A stretch of DNA of 49,053 bases. Origin: Planctomycetota bacterium. GTDB lineage: Bacteria; Planctomycetota; Phycisphaerae; UBA1845; UTPLA1. The stretch spans positions 1-49,053 of the forward strand of contig JADJRI010000031.1 of assembly GCA_016712275.1 (NCBI GenBank). Reading direction: 5' to 3'. This document shows, one piece after another, positions 27,353 through 36,669 of the stretch. Under the pieces are notes generated by a model. It did not search any database, had not been told where the DNA came from, and saw only the letters and a list, made by a program, of their open reading frames with translations. Positions within the stretch are counted from its first letter, which is position 1. Each line of letters opens with the position of its first letter. Both the position numbers and the translations under genes were made by a program.

Positions 27353-29050
27353 TCATCCGAGCCGCCGCATCATTTCCTTCGTCACGGGCTCAATCGCCCG
27401 GGCGCTGAAATCGAACTTCACGCCGGCGGTTTCAAATAGTGTCGGCAGCGGCTTCGTCCCGCCGAGGGCAAGCCCCGCGCGGTACATCTTCACAGCATTT
27501 TTGTAGTCTTTTTGCGAATTGAGCCAGACGCCGAGCGCGCCAAGCTGGGCGATGCCATATTCCACGTAATAAAACGGCACGGTGAATGGATGCTGCTTGC
27601 GGTGCCAGTCGAAATCCCGCGCATCCTCATATCCCGAATGGTCGACCCAGCCGCCAAAGCGCTGAATCAGCTCCTTCCATGCGGCACGACGATCCTCCCG
27701 GGTGTGCTTCGGATGGGTATAAGCCCAATGCTGAATCTGGTCGATGGTCGCCATGTACGGGAAAAATCGGACGATGCCATCGAGATGATCCGATTCGGCC
27801 CGCGCTCGATCGGCCTCGGTGTAGAACGCGCCCATGTGCGGGAGCGAGAGCAGCTCCATCGACATCGACGCCACTTCGGCAAATTCGATCGGCGCATCGC
27901 GCAGCTCAAACAGCGGCTCATCGGCCGCGGCGAAGGAGTGAAACGCGTGGCCGCCCTCGTGTAGCATTGTTTCGACATCGCGCTGCGTTCCCACTGCATT
28001 CATAAAAATGAACGGCAGGCGGCGGCCCTGGAAGCAGTTCATATACCCGCCGGGCGCCTTGCCTTTTCGACTTTCCAAATCGAGCAAGCCTTCGCGCTGC
28101 ATGATGCGGAATTGATCGCCGAGCGTCGGCTCTACATTGTCGAAAACTTTCTGACAGCCGGCGACGAGCTGGGCCGCGCCTTCAAAGGGCCGAAGGGCCT
28201 CGCGATTCTCCGGATCGACCTGCATATCCCAGGGGCGTAATTTATCGACGCCGAGCTGCCGCTTGCGCTTCTCGGCCAGCGACCGGGCAGCAGGTACGAT
28301 GATTTCCGCAATTGAGTTGGCAAACGCCTCGCAATCGGCCGGCGTGTAGTCGAACCGCTGCTTTTCCTTGAAGGCAAAATCGCGGTAGTTGGCGAAACCG
28401 GCGTTCACGGCGATCTGATGCCGCACGCGTACCATTTCGTCGAACAGTCGCTCGACCTCATCTTTCACGCCCGCCCACTTTGCGGAGATTTCCTCCCACG
28501 CCTTTTGCCGAAGGGCGCGATCTGGATTCTCAAGGTCACGCCCAGCCTGCTGCATGGTCAGTTCTTGGCCGTCGCGCGTGACCGTCAGGCCGCCGACCAG
28601 TTTCTGGTATTGCTGGCTGAGCTTTTCGTCCTCGGTGTGGAGGGCGATGTTTTCATCGCGAAAAATCGCGGTTCGGGCCTCGACCTGCCGCCACAGGATG
28701 CCGTAGCGGTCGCGCGGCAGCGCGTCGCGATGCCCGCAGGCGAGAAGTTTGGTATCGAGCCTGTGCTCCCATTTCCGGGTCAGCGGTTCGATTTCTTCGA
28801 CATAGTCCAAATATTTTTTTTCAATGTCGGTGTCGTCTGTATGGCACGTCATGCTGACGTAGCGGCTGGAGCCCTCCTCGTCGATCCACCCGTCCAGCTC
28901 GGACCAATCGAGCAGCCATTGCTCGAGCGCCGGGGCCGATGCAAGCGGCCGCGATTCCAGTTCGCGGTAGCAGGACTCGATGATTTCGGGGCGGCCCAGG
29001 TCGGTGTCGTTCGCCAAATATCGGCGGGAGTATTTCTGATTGGCTTCCAC
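27353..29050 (-). CDS. M3 family oligoendopeptidase (PepF-like)
   Basis: A 565-residue zinc metallopeptidase of the thimet oligopeptidase/PepF family. The zinc site is MLHEGGHAFHSF with HEGGH at 364-368, and the third ligand glutamate lies in EFAEVASMSMELL about 25 residues later. The upstream helical region (YRDFAFKEKQRFDYTPADC) and C-terminal HPFTVPFYYVEYGIAQLGAL are typical. These cytosolic enzymes trim oligopeptides, with a deep channel that excludes folded proteins. No signal peptide is seen. The frame is intact. Confidence 0.93.
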   Translation of the reverse strand: MEANQKYSRRYLANDTDLGRPEIIESCYRELESRPLASAPALEQWLLDWSELDGWIDEEGSSRYVSMTCHTDDTDIEKKYLDYVEEIEPLTRKWEHRLDTKLLACGHRDALPRDRYGILWRQVEARTAIFRDENIALHTEDEKLSQQYQKLVGGLTVTRDGQELTMQQAGRDLENPDRALRQKAWEEISAKWAGVKDEVERLFDEMVRVRHQIAVNAGFANYRDFAFKEKQRFDYTPADCEAFANSIAEIIVPAARSLAEKRKRQLGVDKLRPWDMQVDPENREALRPFEGAAQLVAGCQKVFDNVEPTLGDQFRIMQREGLLDLESRKGKAPGGYMNCFQGRRLPFIFMNAVGTQRDVETMLHEGGHAFHSFAAADEPLFELRDAPIEFAEVASMSMELLSLPHMGAFYTEADRARAESDHLDGIVRFFPYMATIDQIQHWAYTHPKHTREDRRAAWKELIQRFGGWVDHSGYEDARDFDWHRKQHPFTVPFYYVEYGIAQLGALGVWLNSQKDYKNAVKMYRAGLALGGTKPLPTLFETAGVKFDFSARAIEPVTKEMMRRLG

Positions 29051-29161
29051 GGTTTCGTGTCCTCGCTGCGGCCTTTCGCCGGCATTCTGTGTTTCAAGCG
29101 CGCCGATCGCGCAATTTCACGCCATCCTAAACCAGAATGGGGCGCAGGGGCAGGCGACGCG

Positions 29162-29202
29162 CGAAATGGGCGACCGCACGGAATCGCACATAGCCCATTT
29201 CG
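29162..29202. repeat. 10-bp inverted repeat upstream of the dockerin gene
   Basis: Arms CGAAATGGGC (29162-29171) and GCCCATTTCG (29193-29202) are perfect complements with 21 bases between them. It lies 120 bases before the start of the secreted protein, in what is probably its leader or promoter region. Confidence 0.55.
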
Positions 29203-29322
29203 AGGGTTGTGCGTCTTCCTGTGAGAAGGCGGAATCCACGCATGGGAGCCGATCGACGCAGAACGTGAGGCGCGACGGGCCTGGTAGACCGCACAAAGGG
29301 TTTGGCACAAGGAGATTTGGCA

Positions 29323-31254
29323 ATGAGATCGAAGAGAAGGCCCATTTCGGGCACGGTTGGACTGCGCGCGTTCGCCGCGATCACAATGTTGCTTGCGACA
29401 CAATCCGCTTCGATGGCAAATATTATTTCGACAACGCCTGCGGCCGTGCTCATCGCCCCGCCGGCCGACGTCAACCCCGGTATGCTCCAAAGCAACACCA
29501 CGATTTACGTTTTCGATGAATTCCGCGACTTCACTCTTCCCGGCGCATTGGGCGTCAACATTCCGGGCACGCCCGGATTCTACAATGCGCCGGCGCTTCT
29601 GCCCGGCGGCTTTATTCCCGCGCTCACGATCATCGACTCACACTTTATCCACTTCGATCAAGTCGGGCCCGGAACCACCGCGTTGAGCGGCAGTGTTACA
29701 TTCGCCGGAAAAATCATCGGTGTTATGTGTCGCAACGGCGCCCTCAATGGAAGCGACTTTCTCGGCGTTGGAACCGCTTATCCCGGCGGCAACCCCAGAC
29801 GCCAGCTTGACTGGGATGTCGGCGGACCCGTCGAGTCCATCACCATTTCTCCTGACCAATTCACGATCAGCTTTACCCTTATTACCAGCAATGTGGTCGA
29901 TCAAATTCGGGTCATCACCGAAGCCGGCGACACCAATCCGCTGACGCCCTCCTATGTATGGGAATTCTCGCTGGACATCGGCTCTGACAAGGAGTTGAGC
30001 GATCCGGTTTCAAACTTTGACGGTGGATTCGACCCTGGCGATGTCTATGCGTCGACGGCGGGACCGGTTTGTCCGCCTTTCGTTCCCGGCGGCGCCGATG
30101 GGTTCAAGGACGATGCGTTTATTTTCGGAGGTGATCCGCTTCCAGCGCCGCCCGATGCGGCCGTTCCGCCGGTGACGCGCGTGCCCGTGGGCAACAACTG
30201 TCCGCTGACGCAGTGTTACTTCAACTACTTCGATCTCGACGGGCACGATCAAATTGACTTTGACCTTCGACAGTATATTCCACAGGACGGTCTGCAGAAT
30301 CCGATTCAGCAAAGCGCCCTGCCGCCGTCGCAGTGCATTTACAGACCCACGTTTCTCGCGGTCAGCTATGACGATGACATGCCGGCCGGTTGGCCCGCGG
30401 GAGATGTGCCGACCCTTGCGCCATCATTGACAGGATACCGATACGGTCAAACTGCCAATCGGGATGAGATCGTGGGTATTACACTCGCGGGCGCCGTTCC
30501 GCCGTTTTCGGTGACCAATGTTTATCCGATCAGCGACGAGCAAAGCCTGCATCCCGATCTCGCTCCCAATCCCGACAATCTTGAGGCCGACGATGACGAT
30601 GTGGACTCGCTTGATATTGTCGAGGCCATCGGCCCTCCCGGCACACTTGGCGGCGGGGCCTCCTGTCCTTACTGGTACTTTGGGGCGGACCAAGAGGCTG
30701 TTTCGCCGATGGGACTCGATTCCGGTTCCATCTACCTTGCGGTGGGCGGGGTTCCGGCACTCGTGGTCGATGATGTTATTCATCTCGGCATTCCGGAGAT
30801 GACCGACATGGACGATTTTGAATTTACCTGGCTGGTGCGCATGGGGCCGGATGGGCCGGTCACTGTATTGGGCGTGGTCTTTACCGTCGATAACGACGAT
30901 CCGCTCACAGCGCCGGATGAATCCGGCGGGCTCGATCCGCGCATGATCTATGCGTCTTACATGACCGGCTTCAGTTTTCCGATTCTGCCGCCGGGCTCTC
31001 CCGGGCTGTTTGACGACATCGACGGACTGACGATCTGGTCGGACTCGCTGGAGCTTTGTCACTGCAGGGGCGACATGAACCAGAACGGGGTTTTGGAGGG
31101 CAACGATATTCAGGGCTTTGTCGATTGTGTCACGAGCTCCGCGTCATCGTCGTCCCATTGCGATTGTGCGGACATGAATGGCGACGGGGTTTTGGATGCC
31201 GTTTTTGATGTGGCGGATTTTGTGACAGCCCTGTTGAACAAATCGCCCTGCTAA
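29323..31254 (+). CDS. large secreted protein with C-terminal dockerin-type repeats
   Basis: Start at ATG 29323: AAGGAG lies eight bases upstream and the signal peptide (MRSKRRPISGTVGLRAFAAI, then LLATQSASMA) begins there. The mature ~610 residues are Pro/Gly/Asp-rich beta-type sequence. A probable calcium-rich stretch, LEADDDDVDSLDIVEA, lies near residue 430. The last ~60 residues hold two dockerin-like calcium loops, GDMNQNGVLEGNDIQGFVDC and ADMNGDGVLDAVFDVADFVT, flanked by cysteines (CHCRGD, HCDCAD). Planctomycete genomes encode many secreted proteins with such tails, where they act as attachment modules rather than classic cellulosome parts. The main domain is not recognised. Confidence 0.82.
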   Translation: MRSKRRPISGTVGLRAFAAITMLLATQSASMANIISTTPAAVLIAPPADVNPGMLQSNTTIYVFDEFRDFTLPGALGVNIPGTPGFYNAPALLPGGFIPALTIIDSHFIHFDQVGPGTTALSGSVTFAGKIIGVMCRNGALNGSDFLGVGTAYPGGNPRRQLDWDVGGPVESITISPDQFTISFTLITSNVVDQIRVITEAGDTNPLTPSYVWEFSLDIGSDKELSDPVSNFDGGFDPGDVYASTAGPVCPPFVPGGADGFKDDAFIFGGDPLPAPPDAAVPPVTRVPVGNNCPLTQCYFNYFDLDGHDQIDFDLRQYIPQDGLQNPIQQSALPPSQCIYRPTFLAVSYDDDMPAGWPAGDVPTLAPSLTGYRYGQTANRDEIVGITLAGAVPPFSVTNVYPISDEQSLHPDLAPNPDNLEADDDDVDSLDIVEAIGPPGTLGGGASCPYWYFGADQEAVSPMGLDSGSIYLAVGGVPALVVDDVIHLGIPEMTDMDDFEFTWLVRMGPDGPVTVLGVVFTVDNDDPLTAPDESGGLDPRMIYASYMTGFSFPILPPGSPGLFDDIDGLTIWSDSLELCHCRGDMNQNGVLEGNDIQGFVDCVTSSASSSSHCDCADMNGDGVLDAVFDVADFVTALLNKSPC

Positions 31255-31801
31255 GGCGCGGGGATGGATTACGATTAGCTCACGTTTACTCGGTGCCGCC
31301 CGGCGATCGTGCCTTCGCCGCGGCGGCACCGATTTTTTTGCTACGGCGTCGAGCGCGCGTGGTCGCAGGCTCGATTATGGTTTGGTGAATCGTAAAAAGG
31401 CGTGCGGCGCCCCGTAGTATTGGCGCGGTCAAGGGGCGCCGCAGCGAGTGGAAGATTGTGTCATTCGTGGCATCCGGAGGACTGTTCTGTGCCGTGGCAC
31501 TTCGCTCGGCACGAACAAATAGCGCCGGCGCGTGCTTCACAACATCGGCACGCTTCCGACTTGGCGGCGATCCACCATTCAAACTGAGGATGCTCTGCGA
31601 AGGGAAACTCCTGCGAGTTTCCCAGGATGCTTATTGATTTATGATATTTCAGCGAATCGCGCGAGTCAAGAGTTGGGGCTTCAGAATTGCGCTTTTCGGA
31701 AAATTCGGTGCCGGCAAACGCGAGATAGGGGCGTCAAAGTGGCGCAGTCATTCGCACGAGGCCGAAGCCCATGCTCCCCCGATTTTACCCGTGGTGAAAA
31801 T
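31255..31801. other. intergenic region with a short hairpin
   Basis: About 550 bases without a supported gene between the dockerin protein and the SprT-like gene, which converge. The only clear structure is a perfect 9-bp hairpin at 31602-31623 (GGGAAACTC, loop CTGC, GAGTTTCCC); it is followed by A+T-rich sequence but no clean T-run. Confidence 0.5.
31602..31623. terminator. possible terminator hairpin
   Basis: Perfect 9-bp arms around CTGC, in the gap between convergent genes. The A+T-rich flank (TTATTGATTTATGATATTTC from 31631) begins several bases downstream, so the hairpin-tail arrangement is imperfect. Confidence 0.3.
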
Positions 31802-32491
31802 TTAGATGGGAAATAGCCAGGACTGATCCCCGAATATCTCAATGCCGCCGGCAATCGCGCGGGAAGATGCGGCGTCCATCGCATCGGCCGAATCCTGCAA
31901 TGCCGGGGAATCGACAACGCGTACGTCACCCTCGCGGGACCGATCCTTGCGCCGGGGACGACGAGCCAGCGGTTTGCGGGCCGACTTGCGAATCGGGCCG
32001 CGGGCGGCGGCCACAAAGCCCTCGAGGTCCTGAAAGTCCCATTCGGCTCGATCGACAATGCGACCCATATTGTCACGTACGATACATCCATACGCATCGA
32101 CCAGGACGCGGGTTGCGAAGCGGTCGCAGCGGGCTTCCTTCTGGCGAACATTTCGACGCGCGGCTACGAGACGATGATAAAACTCGTGCAGGAAAATGAA
32201 GAGGGCCAGTTACTCGGGTTGGAAATCTCAAGATGAGAGCTCTGCGCGCCAATGTGTGCGATTGGATTTGGGACGGGCCACATTGATCTTGAGTGGATAG
32301 GGATATCGATTGCGGCGGCCGATGTTGACGAAGATGCGGTCGGAATCGTAGTAGCAGGTGCCCGAGAAATCGCTGCCCCGGCTGTAGCGCACGAAGACCT
32401 GTGCGCCGTCGTGCGGCCAGTCCGCGACGGCGTCGAGAAACATGCGCTCCAGCTTGAGCGAATTCAGATGGGTGGTGTTTCGAAAAAACAT
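31802..32491 (-). CDS. SprT-like zinc metallopeptidase domain protein, with compensating frame breaks
   Basis: The N-terminal ~85 residues run from ATG 32491 (MFFRNTTHLNSLKLERMFLD) through YDSDRIFVNIGRRNRYPYPL. In the same frame, after two stops (TGA 32228-32230 and TAA 32210-32212), the sequence resumes as LALFIFLHEFYHRLVAARRN with a zinc-binding HEFYH at 32174-32188, then RQKEARCDRFATRVLVDAYG and EWDFQDLEGFVAAARGP, ending in a basic segment and LFPI. Between the two stops the protein-like sequence (HLEISNPSNW) is in another frame, so two compensating single-base errors explain the damage. Intact length is about 229 residues. The HExxH helix plus RCDRFA-type segment suggests a SprT/gluzincin-like fold; the activity is unknown. 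It follows kdsD by 41 bases at the end of the polysaccharide locus. Confidence 0.62.
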
Positions 32492-32531
32492 GTCGTAAAT
32501 AGTGATTGGGAATGTTGGCTGAAGGCGCCGG

Positions 32532-33575
32532 CTAACCAACGCCGGCCCGCACAATGTCCTGCAGCCGTACAATACCCATCGGAACGATGCCGTCCTCGGA
32601 TACAACCAAAACCGTGATTTCGCTTTCGCGCATGAATCGCAGACAATCGACCGCAAGTGTTTGCGGCTGGATGGTCGAGCATTTTGGCGGCTCGCCGGGA
32701 TCGCGCCGGCTTTGCCGCCATGCCTCGCCGGCGGAGAGCCGCCCCGGCGTTTCGACGCGCGTGAGGAGTCGTCGCAAATCGCCATCGGTAAAAACACCGC
32801 GAAGCGTGCCGTCGTCACGCACCACACAGGTCATGCCAAGATGACGCGACGTCATGACCAGCAATAAGTCGTTAAACGTCGCAGACTCTTTGACGGAAGG
32901 TAGTTCGTTGCCGCCATGCATGAGATCGCTGGCGCGAAGCAGCAGCTTTCGCCCCAGACTGCCATCCGGATGATAGCGGGCAAAATCACTTTCGCCGAAT
33001 CCTCTTTCCTCCAGCAGCGCCATTGCGAGCGCATCGCACAGGGCCAGCATAAGCTGTGTGCTGGTTGTCGGAGCCAGGCCGAGTGGACCAGACTCCGGCA
33101 GTGACGGAATCATCAGAGTTTCGTCGGCCAATTCGGCCAGCGGCGACTTCCCGCCCTCGCATACGGCAATCACTTTTCCGCCGATTCGGCGAAAATGGCT
33201 TACAAACTTGACGAGCTCTTCGGTTTGGCCGCTCTTTGACAGTGCAAGGAGAATGGAACCCGGGCCGACGGCACCCAGATCGCCGTGCACGCCTTCGACC
33301 GGGTGCATGAAAATTGCCGGCGTGCCGGTGCTGGCGAGCGTCGCGGCGGCCTTTCGGGCAATGAGGCCCGACTTCCCGATGCCGGTGATGACCATCTGGT
33401 CGCGCGAATCCAGCACCAGCCGAACGGCCCGCGCAAATGAATCGTCAATCATGTCGGCCAGGCGTCCGATGGCGGCAGCCTGCTCGCGAAGGAACTGACA
33501 AGCGAGATCGACAGACGGCTTCACGGCAAACTCCGACGAGGCGTGTTCGAGTTTGGGCGAATCGGTACCGGGCAT
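32532..33575 (-). CDS. kdsD: arabinose-5-phosphate isomerase (KdsD/KpsF family)
   Basis: The enzyme interconverts ribulose 5-phosphate and arabinose 5-phosphate, the first step to Kdo. From ATG 33575 (MPGTDSPKLE) it has 347 residues; the longer frame to 33656 is rich in basic residues and unlikely. An N-terminal SIS domain shows MVITGIGKSGLIARKAAATL, HGDLGAVGPGSILLALSKSG and LPTTSTQ-like LAPTTSTQLMLALCDALA; then RYHPDGSLGRKLLLRASDLM leads into two CBS domains (FTDGDLRRLL; EDGIVPMGIVRLQDIV). Position within the exopolysaccharide locus supports a role in capsule or lipid sugar supply. Confidence 0.93.
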   Translation of the reverse strand: MPGTDSPKLEHASSEFAVKPSVDLACQFLREQAAAIGRLADMIDDSFARAVRLVLDSRDQMVITGIGKSGLIARKAAATLASTGTPAIFMHPVEGVHGDLGAVGPGSILLALSKSGQTEELVKFVSHFRRIGGKVIAVCEGGKSPLAELADETLMIPSLPESGPLGLAPTTSTQLMLALCDALAMALLEERGFGESDFARYHPDGSLGRKLLLRASDLMHGGNELPSVKESATFNDLLLVMTSRHLGMTCVVRDDGTLRGVFTDGDLRRLLTRVETPGRLSAGEAWRQSRRDPGEPPKCSTIQPQTLAVDCLRFMRESEITVLVVSEDGIVPMGIVRLQDIVRAGVG

Positions 33576-33678
33576 ATTATTCTTCTTGGGCCGCTTCCGT
33601 GCAAATATGCATCGTGACTTGTCGGCGCGAGATCGACACGCGGAAAACCCCTTCAATGCGCGCGTGTCCGTTTTGTGA

Positions 33679-36555
33679 TTATCGCTTCGGCGGCAATTGG
33701 CCAGGATCGTCGAAATCGTCGTCCAAATCGAATTTGTCGTCGATGCGGAATTCGTCGCTGTCCAGATCAGTCAGGTCGTCGCCGAGATCGATTTCATCCT
33801 CGAGGGAATCGAACGCAGTGGCATCCTCATTGGATGTTTCGGGCGCTTCATCCTCCAGTGTCGATGCCGACTCGCCGGTAAGATCTGTCGATCCGACATC
33901 CTCCGGCGGCTCGATCACCTGAAACGTATCGGGCACAACGGGCGGCTCGTAGGGTGATTGCACTATCTTCGCGATGTCTTCGCTTGGGATGCGGAATTCG
34001 TCCAAGTCCTCGACATCTTTCATGTCAGGAATGAATCCGGAATCAGCGGGCGACTCGCCCACGTCGCGAAATGCCCGGGCCAAGTCCGCCTCGACCTCAG
34101 GGTCCACCTCGTCGATCGTTGCGGCCATTGGCGGTTCCAGTTCGCTTTCCTCCTGCGCTTCGATCTTTGCCGTCTCGGCGGCGTCGAACATCGCTTCGAG
34201 GTCGGTTTCATCGGCCTGGGTTGGAATTGACTCGATGGCCGGCGCAGCGGCTGATGCGCCGCCGCCGCCTTTGGGAGGAGATGGCGCGTCGGCGTCGGAC
34301 GACTTGGCGGGCGACAAGGATTGGGCATCGAGCCGCAATCTTGCATCGGCCGCGTCATCCTCACTTTCGTGATATTCGTAAAATTCGCGATATTGCTTTC
34401 GGAAGTAGCCGCCGGCACGGGACTGAACTTTGTTCAGGACGGCGCCGAAAATTCTGACGTTGATGGCTTCGAGATTGGATTGGGTGCGCTGCAGCGCGCC
34501 GCGGGAGGTGCCGCGATACTCGCAGACGAGCATGACGCCATCGACCGCACCGGCCAAGACCATGGCATCACTGACGAGGAGAACCGGCGGACCATCAAAT
34601 ATGACCTGATCGTAGCGTGAGCGGGCGTCGACCACGACGTCGCGGAGATAGCTGCTACCGAGAAGCTCGGCCGGATTGGGTGGCAATGGCCCGGCACTGA
34701 GGATATCGAGACCGGGTACATTGGTTTGAGTAACAAAATCTTTCAGATCGCCCTGGCCTATCAGAATGTTGCTGAGGCCCTCGGCTCGGACATTGGGGAA
34801 AATCCGGGGCAGCGCGGAGCGGCGGAAATTCGCATCGATGAGCAGCACGCGCCGGCCGCTTAGCGCGATGGAAATCGCAATATTTGCGGCAACGGTCGTT
34901 TTTCCATTGCCGCCGCTGGGGCTGGTGACAAGGATGACGCCCTGTTGTTCGGCCGGAGCGCTGAAAAAGAGATTGGCCCGCAAATTACGGAAGGCCTCGG
35001 CCACGACGGAATGCGGTGCATCGAGGCAGGCCGTTTCGACGCGCTCGATTTCGACTTCGTCATCATCGGTGCTTGGAATGCTGCCAAGGACCGGAAGGTG
35101 GGCGCGGCCGATGTCGCGGGGGGTTCGGACGGATTTGTCAGCCAACTCGAGCAGAAGGGCCAGGCCCACGCTCAACATTAGCCCCAGAAAAGAGCCGGCG
35201 GGAATCCAGACGACCAATTGGGGGCTGCTCATGCGTTCCGGCGCGGTTGCGCTGGAGGCGACATCGATTTGAACGCTCTTGTCTTTTCGAATGATCATTT
35301 CGAGCATGTTTTTCTGCTCGAGCATTTTTTCGTAATCGATCCTGGCCAGCTCGCGCTGATCGAGCAGGGCCTTGTATTCCGCCAGTTTCGAGTCTTTGTC
35401 GCGCTGTTCGGCTTCGGCGCTTTTGAGTTGTTCGCTGAGCGATAAATACTGGTCGTTGTATTCAAGATAATTGCGTTTGGACTGCTCGATCATGCGCGCC
35501 TGATATTGAATGATCTTGCCGGCCCGGTCGGACTCAAAATTCTGATAGGCCGCGTCGCGGTTCATCGTGGCCTCTTTCACGGTGCGATGATTGGGCCCGT
35601 AGCGGCGCATGGCTTGTTCGAGTTGTTGCTGGGCGGCCAAATAGTTTGCCTGAAGATTGAGCAGGATGGGGTCGGAATTCAAAAATGCCTGCAGTTCCGT
35701 GGTAATCGGCAGATCTTCCGGCCGAAATGCCTGAAGCGACTCCCACTGGGCTTTTCGACTTTGAATTTCCATAGCGAATTCGGTCGCCATGGCGCTGAGC
35801 GTGAGGACATTCTCCTGAACCTTGGCCACATCGGTATCTGAAACGGCCGCAGTCTGCTGGAAATTGGTGATACTCTTGTTGATTTCGTCGTAGGCGCGTT
35901 TCGCGCGCTCCAATTCTGCTGCTGTCTGCTCCTTGGTGCTTTTGACGGACTCGTGCTGGCGACGATTGACTAGTGAGACATATTGCGAAACGACAACATT
36001 GACTATGACCGGCACTTCGGTCTTGTCTCTCCAGCTCGCGGAAACGCGGAGGTAATTGGAGTCCGTCACCGGGCCGACACTCAGGATGTCCAGCAGGAGA
36101 TCTTCCTGTCGCTCCCCTTTATCCTTTGCTTCTTTTTCGGAGTGGGCAAACCAACTGATGCGCCGAAGGGCGGGATCGGTCAGGGCATTGGCAAGGACAT
36201 CGGGGCTGCGAACCAGGAAGGCCTGGTTTTGAAGTTCGCGATCGATGTCGGCCTGAGTGAGAGCCGATTCCTTGCGAAGAGGATCTTCCGGATTCGGCGG
36301 TGCGAGCGACTCGACGCGGATGAGCGAGGACGCTTCATACTCCGGGAAATTGGTGCGCCAATACAGTGAGCCAGCCACCGTGATGCCGCTGAGGAAAATC
36401 CAAAGAAACAGGATGAGGACAAGGCGCTGCCTGAGAGCGCGAATGATATCCTGCGCCGTGAATGCTCCGCCCGCCTGCCCGGCGGCGGGGCGTTGAAACG
36501 GCCCGGGAAGGTATGGCGTACCGAATGCCGGCGTCGTGGCCGTGAGCGTTGTCAT
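33679..36555 (-). CDS. Wzz/Wzc-type chain-length protein with BY-kinase domain and long acidic tail
   Basis: A 958-residue inner-membrane protein that controls polysaccharide polymerisation and export. Two membrane segments frame the periplasmic Wzz and coiled-coil region: LVLILFLWIFLSGITVAGSL near 45-64, and PAGSFLGLMLSVGLALLLEL near 455-475. The cytosolic BY-kinase has Walker A SPSGGNGKTT (545-554), Walker A' LLIDANFRRSALP (around 571-583) and Walker B VIFDGPPVLLVSDA (around 651-664). The Tyr cluster GYFRKQYREFYEY (716-728) is where autophosphorylation usually happens. Unusually, about 230 further residues follow, Asp/Glu-rich and low in complexity (DSLEDEIDLGDDLTDLDSDE). AGAGG lies eight bases before the ATG. 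The gene is intact and sits downstream of the TPR gene. Confidence 0.93.
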   Translation of the reverse strand: MTTLTATTPAFGTPYLPGPFQRPAAGQAGGAFTAQDIIRALRQRLVLILFLWIFLSGITVAGSLYWRTNFPEYEASSLIRVESLAPPNPEDPLRKESALTQADIDRELQNQAFLVRSPDVLANALTDPALRRISWFAHSEKEAKDKGERQEDLLLDILSVGPVTDSNYLRVSASWRDKTEVPVIVNVVVSQYVSLVNRRQHESVKSTKEQTAAELERAKRAYDEINKSITNFQQTAAVSDTDVAKVQENVLTLSAMATEFAMEIQSRKAQWESLQAFRPEDLPITTELQAFLNSDPILLNLQANYLAAQQQLEQAMRRYGPNHRTVKEATMNRDAAYQNFESDRAGKIIQYQARMIEQSKRNYLEYNDQYLSLSEQLKSAEAEQRDKDSKLAEYKALLDQRELARIDYEKMLEQKNMLEMIIRKDKSVQIDVASSATAPERMSSPQLVVWIPAGSFLGLMLSVGLALLLELADKSVRTPRDIGRAHLPVLGSIPSTDDDEVEIERVETACLDAPHSVVAEAFRNLRANLFFSAPAEQQGVILVTSPSGGNGKTTVAANIAISIALSGRRVLLIDANFRRSALPRIFPNVRAEGLSNILIGQGDLKDFVTQTNVPGLDILSAGPLPPNPAELLGSSYLRDVVVDARSRYDQVIFDGPPVLLVSDAMVLAGAVDGVMLVCEYRGTSRGALQRTQSNLEAINVRIFGAVLNKVQSRAGGYFRKQYREFYEYHESEDDAADARLRLDAQSLSPAKSSDADAPSPPKGGGGASAAAPAIESIPTQADETDLEAMFDAAETAKIEAQEESELEPPMAATIDEVDPEVEADLARAFRDVGESPADSGFIPDMKDVEDLDEFRIPSEDIAKIVQSPYEPPVVPDTFQVIEPPEDVGSTDLTGESASTLEDEAPETSNEDATAFDSLEDEIDLGDDLTDLDSDEFRIDDKFDLDDDFDDPGQLPPKR

Positions 36556-36669
36556 GAATTTAACCTCTTCACCATTCCGGCCATGGCGGCCGGTTCTGGC
36601 TGGTCATCGCATTGCGAACCGGCATGGTCCCTCGGAGCAGTCGGTGGTCCGCCAATCGCCAGCCTGCCG

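Noticed and set aside
29323..31254. Dockerin protein as exosortase substrate or cellulosome part
   Set aside because: The C-terminus ends in LLNKSPC with no PEP-like motif, membrane helix or basic end, and no cohesin is encoded nearby.
31867..32199. 110-codon plus-strand frame opposite the SprT-like gene
   Set aside because: Arg/Pro-rich antisense product; the minus strand carries the conserved HEFYH protein.
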